A stretch of 64,000 bases of DNA from Nonomuraea angiospora (GCF_014873145.1 NZ_JADBEK010000001.1:8618001-8682000); one strand, 5' to 3'; shown: positions 34,469-43,210, numbered from the stretch's first letter. Notes: a model not told the origin generated them from the letters alone. Made by a program: numbers and translations.

Positions 34469-35371
34469 TCAAACGCCCTTCAGAACACGATCAAGTGCCG
34501 CCCGGCCTGCCGGTCCCCAGTTCGGCTTGCCGCCGGGAAGGCCTCGATCTCCGTTCTGCCCCATGAGCATCAGGAAGAGGCTCTTCATGGCGGCCAGCCC
34601 GCGGGCGCGCCGGATCGCCGCCTCGTCCGCATGGCCGTACATGTCGAAGAACCGTGCGGCCGTGCCCGCGGGGAGCAGCACCCACGCGGCGGCGAGGTCC
34701 CACGCCGGATCGCCGGCGAACAAGGCGCCGAAATCGATCACGCCCGAGAGCGTTCCGTCCGAGACGACGACATTCGCGGGATGGAGGTCGCCGTGCACCC
34801 ACATCGGCGGGCCCTCCCACTCGGGGGCCGCGACGGCATCGGTCCAGACGGCCCGGACGGCGCGGACATCGCCGACGGCTTCGGGGTCGATGGCCTGCAA
34901 GAACTGCTCGAAGCCGCCCGTGCACCTCTTGGGGTGAGCGCCGAAGTCCGAACTGGCCGGGGCCTCGGCGGGCGCCTCCATGTGGAGCGCCCGGAGGAAG
35001 GCCGCCAGCGTGTCGGCCGCGTGGGCGCCGCGGCTGATCGAGCCGTGGTCCAGCGGCTCGCCGGGAACCCACGTCATCACGGTCCAGTGCTTGGGGAAGC
35101 GCTCGGACGGTTCGCCGAACCGCACCGGGAGGGGCACCGGGAGCGGCAGGCGCGGGGCCAGCAGGGGTAGCCACCGCCGCTCCTTGAGCTGGAGCTCCGG
35201 GGTGGGGTCCATGCGCTGCATGCGTACGACCAACTCGTCCCCGAGGCGCCACATTTGGTTGCCCCAGCCGCCCGCCACCTCACGGATGGTCAGCCCCGCA
35301 AGGTCTGGATGTTGCTCCTGCAGCAGGTCGCGGACCAGGTCCGCGGTGATCTCGATCTCGGTGTCGGTCAT
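34469..35371 (-). CDS. APH-family phosphotransferase
   Basis: 300 residues. Kinase-like fold: REVAGGWGNQMWRL at the N-terminus, HWTVMTWVPGEPLD, catalytic loop MWVHGDLHPANVVV and the DFG-equivalent GVIDFGALFAGDPAWDLAAA. The family phosphorylates antibiotics or small metabolites; substrate not predictable. Inside the insert between gpmA and phoU, opposite to its neighbours. Confidence 0.85.
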   Translation of the reverse strand: MTDTEIEITADLVRDLLQEQHPDLAGLTIREVAGGWGNQMWRLGDELVVRMQRMDPTPELQLKERRWLPLLAPRLPLPVPLPVRFGEPSERFPKHWTVMTWVPGEPLDHGSISRGAHAADTLAAFLRALHMEAPAEAPASSDFGAHPKRCTGGFEQFLQAIDPEAVGDVRAVRAVWTDAVAAPEWEGPPMWVHGDLHPANVVVSDGTLSGVIDFGALFAGDPAWDLAAAWVLLPAGTAARFFDMYGHADEAAIRRARGLAAMKSLFLMLMGQNGDRGLPGGKPNWGPAGRAALDRVLKGV

Positions 35372-35497
35372 GCGAAGTCACAGTACTGAGGCGGCAGGCG
35401 GAGCGGCTCTCGCTCTTCGGAACATCTCGGCATCCCCGCGATCAGCGGCCTCAATACTGTCCCACGCACTCCAGGCACTGAAAGGACAACTCCCCTC

Positions 35498-36238
35498 ATG
35501 CGGCACGTCCCCGTTGAAGTTCCCCTGACCGGAGGACGCATCACCCCAGGCGTCGTCCGTGTCGCCGATACCGTTCGGCGGCCCGCCACGGCCTCCTCCG
35601 CCTTCGTCGCTCAACTGCTCACACACCTTGAGCGACGCCAGTTCACGGGAGCGCCGCGCTACCTCGGACGGGACGAAGCCGATCGCGATATTTTCAGCTA
35701 CCTGCCCGGCTGGGTGGCGGACAGGTTCCAGCGCTGGAGCGACGCTCAGGTCGCTTCAGCCGGGGAGCTTCTTCGCTCGTTGCACGACGCCACCCGCGAC
35801 AGCGGACTCACCGGGGAGCACCCTGTCGTCTGCCACCACGACCCTGGACCCAACAACACGGTGTTCCGCGCCGGGCTACCAGTCGCCTTCATCGATTTCG
35901 ACACCGCTGCCCCGGGCGATCCGCTCGAGGACCTCGGATACATGGCCTGGACGTGGTGCATCTCCTCCAAGACCACCGCGCCGCCGGCCACCGCGCAAGC
36001 CGCCCAGGTGCGGGTACTCGCCGATGCCTACGGACTCCCTGCGGCGCGCCGTGCTGATGTCCCCGATGCGATCCTCGATCGCCAATCCCGTAATGCCCGT
36101 TTCTGGACAGAACGCCTGACCGACCCCGGCAATTGTCCGGCCAGCCCCGAACAAATCACCTCCCGCATCGCTTGGTCCGAACGTGAACACGCCTACACCA
36201 GCGCCAACCGCCTGGTCTTCGCGGCGGCCCTGCGATGA
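35498..36238 (+). CDS. APH-family phosphotransferase (second)
   Basis: 246 residues. Catalytic loop VVCHHDPGPNNTVF and IDFDTAAPGDPLEDLGYMAW place it in the aminoglycoside/choline kinase family; the N-terminal lobe is short, with a glycine-rich loop only weakly visible (TGGRITPGVVRVADTVRRP). Not closely similar to the neighbouring phosphotransferase at 34469-35371, so they are not recent duplicates. Immediately followed by an IS21-type transposase fragment. Confidence 0.82.
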   Translation: MRHVPVEVPLTGGRITPGVVRVADTVRRPATASSAFVAQLLTHLERRQFTGAPRYLGRDEADRDIFSYLPGWVADRFQRWSDAQVASAGELLRSLHDATRDSGLTGEHPVVCHHDPGPNNTVFRAGLPVAFIDFDTAAPGDPLEDLGYMAWTWCISSKTTAPPATAQAAQVRVLADAYGLPAARRADVPDAILDRQSRNARFWTERLTDPGNCPASPEQITSRIAWSEREHAYTSANRLVFAAALR

Positions 36239-36248
36239 CACCAAGTGA

Positions 36249-36515
36249 AAGTTCAGAGAACAGATCAACGTCCGCTTCAACCGCTATTCGGTGCCGGTGG
36301 CGTTCATCGGGCGGCAGGTGAAGGTGCTGCTGCATTCGAGAGAGCTGCTGGTGTTCGCCGACCGGCAGCTCATCGCTCGGCACGAGCAACTGATCGCCAC
36401 ACTGTGGCCAGAATTCCTGTTACCTCGGCTGAACCCCGGGGTGGGGCCAGCTCCATGGCATGCACGCTCAAAGCCCACTCGACTATGGAACGGCATCGGC
36501 GACTGGAGGTGTTGA
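36249..36515 (+). pseudogene. IstA-like (IS21/Mu-type) transposase C-terminal fragment
   Basis: The frame opened by KFREQINVRFNRYSVPVAFIG at 36249, after a stop at 36246-36248, matches the C-terminal beta-barrel of IS21-type IstA: YSVP, then IGRQVKVLL, ELLVFADRQLIARHEQLI. No catalytic DDE part and no IstB are present. After about 55 residues similarity ends and the frame stops at 36515. It marks an old insertion at the right side of the IR-flanked segment; the rest of 36516-36611 holds nothing recognisable. Confidence 0.8.
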
Positions 36516-36611
36516 TCTCCAGCCTGTCAGGTGACGTGTGACTGGCTCTGGGATGCCGTCTCGCGGCTGTGACACGGCCTGCCATGCCTGGTCGCACGAT
36601 GGCCGACACCC

Positions 36612-36792
36612 GGGGAGCGCGAGGGGACGGGAGTCCCCTCGCCGGGGGTGTGGGGGCGTGCCCCCACACGACACAGCCTGAGCCCATTCCCGCGAAGCGC
36701 GCCTTTCGGGGGTCGAAGGGGGCGAAAGCCCCCTGGGAGACGCTGTCTGGAACCCAGAGCGCGAAGCGCCCCGGGAGTGGAAGGCCTTGCTG
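36612..36792 (-). repeat. Hairpin-rich inverted repeat, copy B
   Basis: Reverse-complement partner of copy A (33021-33199), including the stems for GGGGGC/GCCCCC and GTGTGGGGGC/GCCCCCACAC and the GCGAGGGGAC stem with a four-base loop instead of two. It ends exactly next to the phoU stop codon (36793-36795). The pair frames the 3.4-kb insertion. Confidence 0.88.
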
Positions 36793-37437
36793 TCAGCTGG
36801 GTCGCGCTCCCGTGACCAGGTAGACGACGTCCGCCGCCACCCGTACCGCGTGGTCCGCGTACCGCTCGTAATAGCGCCCGATCAACGTGATGTCGATCGC
36901 CGGCTCCACCCCGTGCTCCCAGTCCTTGGACAGGATGTTCCGGAACAGCCGCCGGTGCAGCCGGTCCATCGCGTCGTCGTCCTGCTCCAGCTCCAGCGCC
37001 GAGTCCACGTCCCGCGAGGCGATGCAGCTGCCGGTCTTGGTGACGAGGTTCTCGGCGATCTGCCCCATCTCCACGATGGTCGAGCGCACCTCGGCCGGGA
37101 TCGCCGACTCGGGGTGGCGCAGGCGGGCGACCTTGGCGACGTGGACGGCGAGGTCGCCCATGCGCTCCAGGTCGGTGCCCATGCGCAGCGCCGTGATGAC
37201 CATTCGCAGATCCACGGCCACCGGCTGCTGCCGGGCCATCAGGTCGAAGATCGACGCTTCGATCTCGGCGAACGTCGCGTTCACTTCCTCGTCCCGGGAA
37301 ATGACACTCTCGGCGAGCTGAAGGTCGGCGTCGAGGAGGGCCGTGGTCGCACGGGAAATGGCCGAGCGGACAAGCCTGGTCATTTCGACCAGCCTGTCGG
37401 TCAGCGAATCAAGTTCTTCATGGTACGCGTCGCGCAT
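36793..37437 (-). CDS. phoU: Phosphate-signalling regulator PhoU
   Basis: 214 residues, two PhoU helical domains: LVEMTRLVRSAISRATTAL and VISRDEEVNATFAEIEASIFDLMARQQPVA in the first, RYYERYADHAVRVAADVVYL in the second. It connects Pst phosphate transport with the SenX3-RegX3 kinase. Transcribed opposite to senX3 (124-bp spacer), which should contain a Pho-type promoter. Its 3' end touches repeat copy B. Confidence 0.93.
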   Translation of the reverse strand: MRDAYHEELDSLTDRLVEMTRLVRSAISRATTALLDADLQLAESVISRDEEVNATFAEIEASIFDLMARQQPVAVDLRMVITALRMGTDLERMGDLAVHVAKVARLRHPESAIPAEVRSTIVEMGQIAENLVTKTGSCIASRDVDSALELEQDDDAMDRLHRRLFRNILSKDWEHGVEPAIDITLIGRYYERYADHAVRVAADVVYLVTGARPS

Positions 37438-37561
37438 GTGGTCACCGTACGTGCCTGACGATGAACGAACTCCTACCGTCAGATGAACTTTCCGGGAAAG
37501 GGGCCTTCCACCCCTGATGAGAGGGTCTGCCCCTAGGAAAAGGCCACCTACCATCGAAGGC

Positions 37562-38743
37562 ATGAGTGAGATGGCCATGAGCTTCGCGGCCCTGGCCGGG
37601 TTCGTCGTGGGCGCCCTGGCGGTCCTGTTCTACCGAAACCAGATCGAGGCTCCGAAACGCGTTGTCATGGAGGACGGCACGCAGACCGGGAGCGCGCTGC
37701 CGCAGGGCGTGGCGTCCGTGCTGGCCGTGCTTCCCTCCTCCGCCGTGGTGCTCGACGCGCACGACAAGGTGCTGCGCGCCAGCTCGGCCGCGCGGGCGTT
37801 CGGGCTGGTCAAGGGTGACCGGCTGATGGCCGCCGAGTTGCTGGCGCTGGCCCGGCAGGTACGCCGTGACGGCGAGATCCGCGAGAGCGAGATCGACGTC
37901 GCAGGGCACAAGTTCGGCCAGGAGACCACGAACTTCGCGGTACGCGTGGCTCCGCTCGGCTCGCACGGCCAGGTCCTGGTGCTCGCGGAGGACCAGACCG
38001 AGCGCCGCAGGGTCGAGGCCGTACGCCGTGACTTCGTCGCGAACGTCAGCCACGAGCTGAAGACCCCGGTGGGCGCCATGAGCCTGCTGGCGGAGACCAT
38101 CCAGGACGCCGCCGACGACCCCGAGGCGGTCGGCCGCTTCGCCGGGCGCATGCAGCTCGAGGCCGCCCGGCTCAACTACCTCATCCAAGACCTGATCACA
38201 CTCAGCAGGATCCAGGGCGCCGAGCCCATCCCCACCCCCGGACAGGTCTCGATCGACGAGTCCATCCACGACGCCATCGACCACTGCAACACCAAGGCCG
38301 TCGCCAAGGACATCACGCTCGTCTCCGGCGGCACCGAGGGCCTGCGCATCTGGGGTGACGACGAACTGCTCGTGACGGCGTTGCGCAATCTGATCGACAA
38401 TGCCGTCGCGTACAGTCCGGAGCACACCCGGGTCGTGGTCAGCGTGCGGCCCGCCGGCGACTCGGTGGAGATCAGCGTCAGCGACCAGGGCATCGGCATC
38501 CCGGAGGAGGCGCTGGAGCGCATCTTCGAGCGGTTCTTCCGCGTCGACGCGGCCAGGTCGCGGGCGACCGGCGGCACCGGGCTCGGCCTGGCCATCGTCA
38601 AGCACGTCGCCGCCGCGCACGCCGGCGAAGTGTCCGTCTGGAGCAAGGAAGGGTCCGGCTCCACCTTCACGCTCCGCCTGCCCGCCTTCGGCGGCACGGC
38701 GGTGGCAGTACCACCCTCGATTCCCCTGGAGACAGCCCAATGA
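37562..38743 (+). CDS. senX3: Phosphate-sensing histidine kinase SenX3
   Basis: 393 residues: one N-terminal TM helix (about 5-25), a PAS-like region (about 55-150), HisKA H-box NVSHELKTPVGAMSLL (the phosphoaccepting His follows FVANVS), N-box LRNLIDNAVAYSPE, and G-boxes DQGIGIPEEALERIFERFFR and GGTGLGLAIVKHV. It responds to low phosphate in mycobacteria. The stop overlaps regX3 by 4 bp. Confidence 0.94.
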   Translation: MSEMAMSFAALAGFVVGALAVLFYRNQIEAPKRVVMEDGTQTGSALPQGVASVLAVLPSSAVVLDAHDKVLRASSAARAFGLVKGDRLMAAELLALARQVRRDGEIRESEIDVAGHKFGQETTNFAVRVAPLGSHGQVLVLAEDQTERRRVEAVRRDFVANVSHELKTPVGAMSLLAETIQDAADDPEAVGRFAGRMQLEAARLNYLIQDLITLSRIQGAEPIPTPGQVSIDESIHDAIDHCNTKAVAKDITLVSGGTEGLRIWGDDELLVTALRNLIDNAVAYSPEHTRVVVSVRPAGDSVEISVSDQGIGIPEEALERIFERFFRVDAARSRATGGTGLGLAIVKHVAAAHAGEVSVWSKEGSGSTFTLRLPAFGGTAVAVPPSIPLETAQ

Positions 38744-39432
38744 CCCGCGTACTTGTCGTCGAAGACGAGGAGTCCTTCTCCGACGCCCTGTCCTACATGC
38801 TCCGTAAAGAGGGTTTCGAGGTGTCGGTCGCGGCGACCGGGCCCGAGGCGCTCGAGACGTTCGACCGCAACGGAGCAGATCTGGTGCTGCTCGACCTGAT
38901 GCTTCCGGGTCTGCCCGGTACGGAGGTGTGCCGCTCCCTCAGGCAGCGCTCCAAGGTGCCAGTGATCATGCTGACGGCCAAGGACAGCGAGATCGACAAG
39001 GTCGTGGGCCTGGAGCTGGGCGCCGACGACTACGTCACCAAGCCGTTCTCGTCGCGCGAGCTGGTGGCCCGCATCCGCGCGGTCCTGCGCCGCCAGGGCG
39101 ACGTGACGGAGGAGCTGGAGACGGCGGTGCTGGCCGTCGGGCCCGTGCGCATGGACGTCGACCGCCACGTCGTCGCCGTGCGCGGCGAGCAGGTGCAGCT
39201 GCCGCTGAAGGAGTTCGAGCTCCTGGAGGTGCTGCTGCGCAACGCGGGGCGTGTACTGACCCGTGGCCAGCTCATCGACCGCGTATGGGGCGCCGATTAC
39301 GTGGGCGACACCAAGACTCTCGACGTCCATGTCAAGCGCCTGCGCGCCAAGATCGAGTCCGACCCGTCCAACCCGCGCTGCATCCTCACCGTGCGCGGCC
39401 TGGGCTACAAGTTCGACGCCACCGAAGAGTAG
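38740..39432 (+). CDS. regX3: Response regulator RegX3
   Basis: 230 residues. Receiver domain with acidic DEE at 8-10, Asp52-type phosphorylation site in LVLLDLMLPGLPG, KDSEID and the K in TKPFS; C-terminal OmpR-type winged helix (ELLEVLLRNAGRVLTRGQLIDRVWG). Phosphorylated by SenX3; regulates the Pho regulon. ATG at 38740 inside the end of senX3. A strong terminator follows. Confidence 0.95.
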   Translation: MTRVLVVEDEESFSDALSYMLRKEGFEVSVAATGPEALETFDRNGADLVLLDLMLPGLPGTEVCRSLRQRSKVPVIMLTAKDSEIDKVVGLELGADDYVTKPFSSRELVARIRAVLRRQGDVTEELETAVLAVGPVRMDVDRHVVAVRGEQVQLPLKEFELLEVLLRNAGRVLTRGQLIDRVWGADYVGDTKTLDVHVKRLRAKIESDPSNPRCILTVRGLGYKFDATEE

Positions 39433-39433
39433 A

Positions 39434-39476
39434 AAACCCTTGTTCCGGTACGGGTCGCGTACCGGAACAAGGGTTT
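39434..39476. terminator. Bidirectional terminator between regX3 and the LpqE-like gene
   Basis: A perfect 18-bp stem, 39434-39451 with 39459-39476 and a 7-base loop, begins with AAAC and ends with GTTT. It serves regX3 and the convergent lipoprotein gene. Confidence 0.93.
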
Positions 39477-39495
39477 CGGCGTTTTCGGAAAGGGG

Positions 39496-40077
39496 TCAGT
39501 GGGCTTCTTCGGAGGCCGACGCGGACGGCGTCGGGGTGGGCGTGGGGGCCGCGGTGGCGTTCGGCGCCGGCGGGTAGTCCTTGAACTCGCGGCTGCGCGT
39601 CACCACAGGGACGTTCAAGGACACGATCCCGGCGTTGGCGAACTGGAGGTCCAGCTTGATGCTCTCGCCGCCCCTGAGGCTCTTGGGGATCGCCTCGAGC
39701 ATGATCTGAGGGGTGGGCTTGCCGGTGTTCACGAGCTGGTGGCTCGGGAGCTGGATCGGGGCCGTGACCTTGACCGTCCCCATGGTCCCGGCGGAGACCG
39801 CCTCGAGGGTGTCGGGCGTGCCGGCGGTGTTGAGGATGTTCAGGTAGATCGGGGCGGAGCCGCGCCAGGCGAGCTGCGCACCGGAGTCGGGCCCGAGAAT
39901 GAACGCCTGCGGGATCTGAATGCCGCGCGTGCCGTAAGCACCGTTCTCGATCAATGCCTGTGCCTCGTTGGGCGCGTACGGCTTGTTGGTGGTGGCGTCG
40001 AATCCAGCCCCGCAGCCCGCCAGCAAGGGGGCTGCCAAGAACGCGGCGGCGACGACAATCCAGCGACGGCTGGTCAC
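39496..40077 (-). CDS. LpqE-like lipoprotein (DUF461/PCuAC-like fold)
   Basis: 193 residues from the GTG at 40077 behind AAGGAGAACCC. Signal peptide with lipobox LLAGC, then a beta-rich domain (AIYLNILNTAGTPDTLEAVS-like, VTAPIQLPSHQLVNTG) like the DUF461 copper-chaperone fold, but without the HxnM/MxM copper motif, and a Thr/Pro/Ser-rich C-terminus. In mycobacteria lpqE is divergent from carD, as here. The 275-bp spacer 40078-40352 holds both promoters; TTGACA on the minus strand at 40245-40250 is a possible -35. Confidence 0.8.
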   Translation of the reverse strand: MTSRRWIVVAAAFLAAPLLAGCGAGFDATTNKPYAPNEAQALIENGAYGTRGIQIPQAFILGPDSGAQLAWRGSAPIYLNILNTAGTPDTLEAVSAGTMGTVKVTAPIQLPSHQLVNTGKPTPQIMLEAIPKSLRGGESIKLDLQFANAGIVSLNVPVVTRSREFKDYPPAPNATAAPTPTPTPSASASEEAH

Positions 40078-40352
40078 GGGCGGGTTCTCCTTGGTCTTGC
40101 GGAGGGCTCGCGCATGCGCTAAGCGCAGGTGGCGCGCATGCGTGATGTGCAGCGCCCACCATATCCATCCGAATCCATGGTCATATCCACGCCCCCGCAG
40201 GTCATTCGCTATGTCCGGAAATGCCAGACATAGAGTTGAGCACTTGTCAAGCCCCAATATGCGGCCTTGACCTGCAGTTATGAGGATTTCACTGTTCCGG
40301 GAGGCTGTGGATGCGTGGTACCCTGGAGTACAGCGGAAGGGGTACTTGTCAC

Positions 40353-40835
40353 ATGACTTTCCAGGTCGGCGACACAGTCGTCTACCCCCACCATGGGGCT
40401 GCTCGGATCGAAGCAATCACGAAGCGATCCATCAAGGGTGAGGAAAAGACCTACCTGGTGCTCAAGGTCGACAAGGGCGACCTTACCGTCCAGGTGCCAG
40501 CCGAAAACGCAGAACTCGTCGGTGTGCGCGATGTTGTCGGCCAGGAAGGCCTTGAGCGGGTTTTCGATGTCCTGCGGATGCCGCACACGGAAGAGCCGAC
40601 CAACTGGTCTCGTCGCTACAAGGCCAATCTGGAGAAGCTCGCCTCCGGCGATGTGAACAAGGTCGCCGAAGTCGTTCGGGACCTTTGGCGGAGAGACCGC
40701 GAGCGCGGCCTGTCCGCGGGCGAGAAGCGCATGCTCGCCAAGGCGCGTCAGATCCTGGTCAGTGAGCTTGCCCTGGCGGAGAAGACCAACGAGGACAAGG
40801 CTGAGGCCCTGCTCGACGAGGTTCTCAACTCCTGA
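40353..40835 (+). CDS. carD: RNA polymerase-binding transcription factor CarD
   Basis: 160 residues, standard length. N-terminal RNAP-interaction domain ([20 protein letters not shown]) and C-terminal helical DNA-binding part with the conserved Trp ([18 protein letters not shown]). CarD stabilises open promoter complexes, mostly at rRNA promoters. ATG at 40353. Ends 17 bp before ispF. Confidence 0.96.
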   Translation: MTFQVGDTVVYPHHGAARIEAITKRSIKGEEKTYLVLKVDKGDLTVQVPAENAELVGVRDVVGQEGLERVFDVLRMPHTEEPTNWSRRYKANLEKLASGDVNKVAEVVRDLWRRDRERGLSAGEKRMLAKARQILVSELALAEKTNEDKAEALLDEVLNS

Positions 40836-40852
40836 ACACCAATCTTCCACGG

Positions 40853-41323
40853 GTGGGCGTCGGAGTCGACGTCCACCCGTTCGCTTCAGGATCCTCGGGG
40901 CGCGAGCTCAACCTCGCCGGCCTGCACTGGCCGGGCGAAACCGGGCTCGAGGGCCATTCGGACGGCGACGCGGCCGCTCATGCGGCGTGTGACGCGCTGC
41001 TGTCGGCGGCCGGCCTGGGCGATCTCGGGCAGCTGTTCGGGACCGCGGACCCGCGCTGGGCGGGTGCCCCGGGCGTCGCGCTGCTGGAGGAGACCGCGCG
41101 GCAGGTGCGTGCCGCGGGCTATGAGATCGGCAACGTGGCCATTCAGGTGATCGGCAACCGGCCCAAGCTGGCGCCGCGCCGTACCGAGGCCGAAAAGGCG
41201 CTCAGCGCCGCTGTGGGCGCGCCTGTGAGCGTGTCGGCCACCACCACCGACGGACTCGGGCTGACCGGGCGGGGAGAGGGCATCGCGGCCGTCGCGACGG
41301 CCCTGGTCGTCAACCTTTCCTGA
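40853..41323 (+). CDS. ispF: 2-C-methyl-D-erythritol 2,4-cyclodiphosphate synthase
   Basis: 156 residues from the GTG at 40853. Zinc ligands in VDVHPF (Asp and His) and the conserved [11 protein letters not shown] and DLGQLFGT blocks; TATTTDGLG at the C-terminus. MEP pathway enzyme forming MEcPP. The conserved N-terminal Leu-Pro-Arg is encoded upstream of this GTG in frame, and a CTG at 40832 overlapping the carD stop (behind GAGG) could be the real start. Unlike many actinomycetes, ispD is not between carD and ispF. Confidence 0.93.
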   Translation: MGVGVDVHPFASGSSGRELNLAGLHWPGETGLEGHSDGDAAAHAACDALLSAAGLGDLGQLFGTADPRWAGAPGVALLEETARQVRAAGYEIGNVAIQVIGNRPKLAPRRTEAEKALSAAVGAPVSVSATTTDGLGLTGRGEGIAAVATALVVNLS

Positions 41324-41442
41324 ACGCCGGGCGTCTTACGTATGGATGCGTGAGGGTGTCCCGGCGGGTCTTCGCGAAGCCCGCTGTATCAGGAGGCGGC
41401 GGTTCGTCACTGGCGCGGTACGGACCGCCGCCTCCCCTTTTT

Positions 41443-41468
41443 GGTTGTTTTGCCTGCTCTGAGGGTAT
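41443..41468 (+). promoter_or_regulatory. SigB-like promoter of the first GlsB-family gene
   Basis: GGTT (41443-41446) and GGGTAT (41463-41468) are 16 bp apart, matching the stress sigma-B consensus of Streptomyces (GNNT-N14-16-GGGTAC/T). The start codon is 40 bp downstream. Upstream of the second GlsB gene, GCAT and GGGTAG are 14 bp apart (around 41820-41843), a weaker match. Confidence 0.5.
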
Positions 41469-41507
41469 GTGTCCCCACGACATGTGGACGTTCGGGGGGA
41501 GCAGCAC

Positions 41508-41795
41508 ATGATCGGCGCGATAGTTTCCGCGATAATCATCGGCGCCATCGTCGGCGCCCTTGCCAGGCTGATCGTTCCTGGCAGGCAGAACATGTCCATC
41601 GGGCTGACGCTCATCGTCGGCATCGTGGCAGCCCTGATCGGAACGCTGATCGCGCAGGCCGCGGGCGTGGCCGACACGCGGGGGATCGACTGGATCGAGC
41701 ACATACTCCAGCTCGTGCTGGCGATCATCGGTGTGCTCCTCGTGACCCGCTTCAGCCCGGGGCGCAGCGGGCGTACGCGTGGAACACCCACCTGA
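41508..41795 (+). CDS. GlsB/YeaQ/YmgE-family stress membrane protein
   Basis: 95 residues, three TM segments with small residues: IGAIVSAIIIGAIVGALARLIVPGR, LTLIVGIVAALIGTLIAQ and IEHILQLVLAIIGVLL. Known as transglycosylase-associated proteins; function uncertain, often stress induced. A GGGGGAGC site supports ATG 41508. Paralogue 98 bp downstream. Confidence 0.85.
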   Translation: MIGAIVSAIIIGAIVGALARLIVPGRQNMSIGLTLIVGIVAALIGTLIAQAAGVADTRGIDWIEHILQLVLAIIGVLLVTRFSPGRSGRTRGTPT

Positions 41796-41892
41796 CCTGC
41801 GCATTCGTAAAGTCCACGCATAAAAGCGGTAGATCGGGTAGCGAGCATCCCGTGGGAGTGAACCGCTCACCCTCACGGGGAGGTTTCGAACC

Positions 41893-42162
41893 ATGACTAT
41901 CGAGTCCATCCTTGGCGCCATCGTGATCGGCGCCGTGATTGGCGCAATCGGTCGCCTCCTGCTCCCCGGCAGGCAGGCCATCGGCTGGATCCTCACCATC
42001 GTCGTCGGCATCGTGGCCGCCCTGCTAGGCACGCTGATCGCTCAGGTGCTCGGCGTCGCGACGACCCCCGGCATCGACTGGATCGAGCTGGTGATGCAGG
42101 TGGTGCTGGCCATCGTCGGCGTCGGCCTGGTCGCCGGGCTCCGCCGCGGCTCCAGCGTCTAG
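41893..42162 (+). CDS. GlsB/YeaQ/YmgE-family membrane protein (paralogue)
   Basis: 89 residues, same three-TM pattern as the preceding gene (ILGAIVIGAVIGAIGRLLLPGRQ, IVVGIVAALLGTLIAQVLGV). It is likely a tandem duplicate with its own promoter, as it has a separate upstream region of 97 bp. A strong terminator follows 15 bp after the stop. Confidence 0.87.
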   Translation: MTIESILGAIVIGAVIGAIGRLLLPGRQAIGWILTIVVGIVAALLGTLIAQVLGVATTPGIDWIELVMQVVLAIVGVGLVAGLRRGSSV

Positions 42163-42176
42163 ACAGAAATAGATGA

Positions 42177-42205
42177 GGCCCGCCCGGGATCTGCCCGGGC
42201 GGGCC
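42177..42205. terminator. Intrinsic terminator after the GlsB pair
   Basis: GGCCCGCCCGGG (42177-42188) and CCCGGGCGGGCC (42194-42205) form a perfect 12-bp stem with a five-base loop, followed by CTCTC. Shared with the convergent DUF2637 gene. Confidence 0.85.
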
Positions 42206-42235
42206 CTCTCACGTCTTACGGCTCAGTCTTCGGGG

Positions 42236-43210
42236 TCAGTCTTCGGGGGGACGCGGGGTGCTGCGGAGGCGTTCGGCGGGGGCCGGTGCGTCGTCGTCGT
42301 GGATCACCGGGTGCGGGGCGGTGTCCTCTAACTCGTCCTCCCGCGGCCGCTCCAGGTTGTCGGCCAGCTCGGGGCCGTGCCCTGGATCCGGTACGTCGTC
42401 CTCGATCACGGGTTGCGGCTGGGTGTCCACGTCCTTCTCGTCGACGCGCGGGTGGACCAGGACGTCGGTCGGCTTGATCCGGTCGCCCCAGCGGACGGGG
42501 CGCGTGGGGCGGCGCTCCGGCGCTTCTTCGTTCTGCACGGGCCACTCCGCCACCTGCGCCGCCACCGGGACCTCGGCAGGGGCCTCGGCGACCTCCTGGA
42601 CGGGCCTGGGAGCTTCCTGGACGGGTCTGGGGGCTTCCTGGGCGGGCTCGGGGGCTTCTTCCTGGACCGGCGGTGCCGGTCGCGGCGTCTCGGAGAGCCG
42701 TTCCGAGTAGATCTCGACGGGCGGCCGCTCCGGATCCGGATGGAAGGGGACGATGTCCTGCTCGGCCGCGGTCTCCGTGCTCTCCGCCTGATGCGCCTGC
42801 ACGTGCTTGATCAGCAGCAGCCAGAGCCACAGCGCCACGGCCAGCATGACCCAGGGAGCCAGGGCCACGCCCACGGCCGTCGCGCGCACGTCGAACGCGA
42901 ACCGCACCGCCGTCGCCACGTTGGCCGCCGCTGCCGCGACGATGAGCACGACCAGCACGAACGCCGCCTGCACGCGTACCAGCAGCCGCGCGGAGCGCAG
43001 CAGCAGCACGTCGAGCAGCGCGATCACCAGGAGCGCGTCTAAGGCCGCCGGATAGAGGAAGGCGAGATCCTGGCGCGCCTCGCCGGTGATGGCCAGCGCG
43101 CGCAGGTCGTCGAAGGAGAGCGCACACGCGGCCCCGGTCAGGGCGGCGACCGCGAGCCCGGCCAGGGCGATGCCCAGGCGGCGCAGCATAGAGGGGGGAG
43201 TCACGTCCAT
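42236..43210 (-). CDS. DUF2637 (SpdB-like) membrane protein
   Basis: 324 residues. Four TM helices in the first 140 residues (LGIALAGLAVAALTGAACALSF, AALDALLVIALLDVLLL, VQAAFVLVVLIVAAAAANVATA, PWVMLAVALWLWLLLI) with the DUF2637 phrase ALSFDDLRALA, as in Streptomyces plasmid-spread proteins (SpdB type). The cytoplasmic tail is Pro/Glu-rich with repeats such as EAPRPVQ. In chromosomes the role is unknown. No other transfer gene is near. Confidence 0.8.
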   Translation of the reverse strand: MDVTPPSMLRRLGIALAGLAVAALTGAACALSFDDLRALAITGEARQDLAFLYPAALDALLVIALLDVLLLRSARLLVRVQAAFVLVVLIVAAAAANVATAVRFAFDVRATAVGVALAPWVMLAVALWLWLLLIKHVQAHQAESTETAAEQDIVPFHPDPERPPVEIYSERLSETPRPAPPVQEEAPEPAQEAPRPVQEAPRPVQEVAEAPAEVPVAAQVAEWPVQNEEAPERRPTRPVRWGDRIKPTDVLVHPRVDEKDVDTQPQPVIEDDVPDPGHGPELADNLERPREDELEDTAPHPVIHDDDAPAPAERLRSTPRPPED

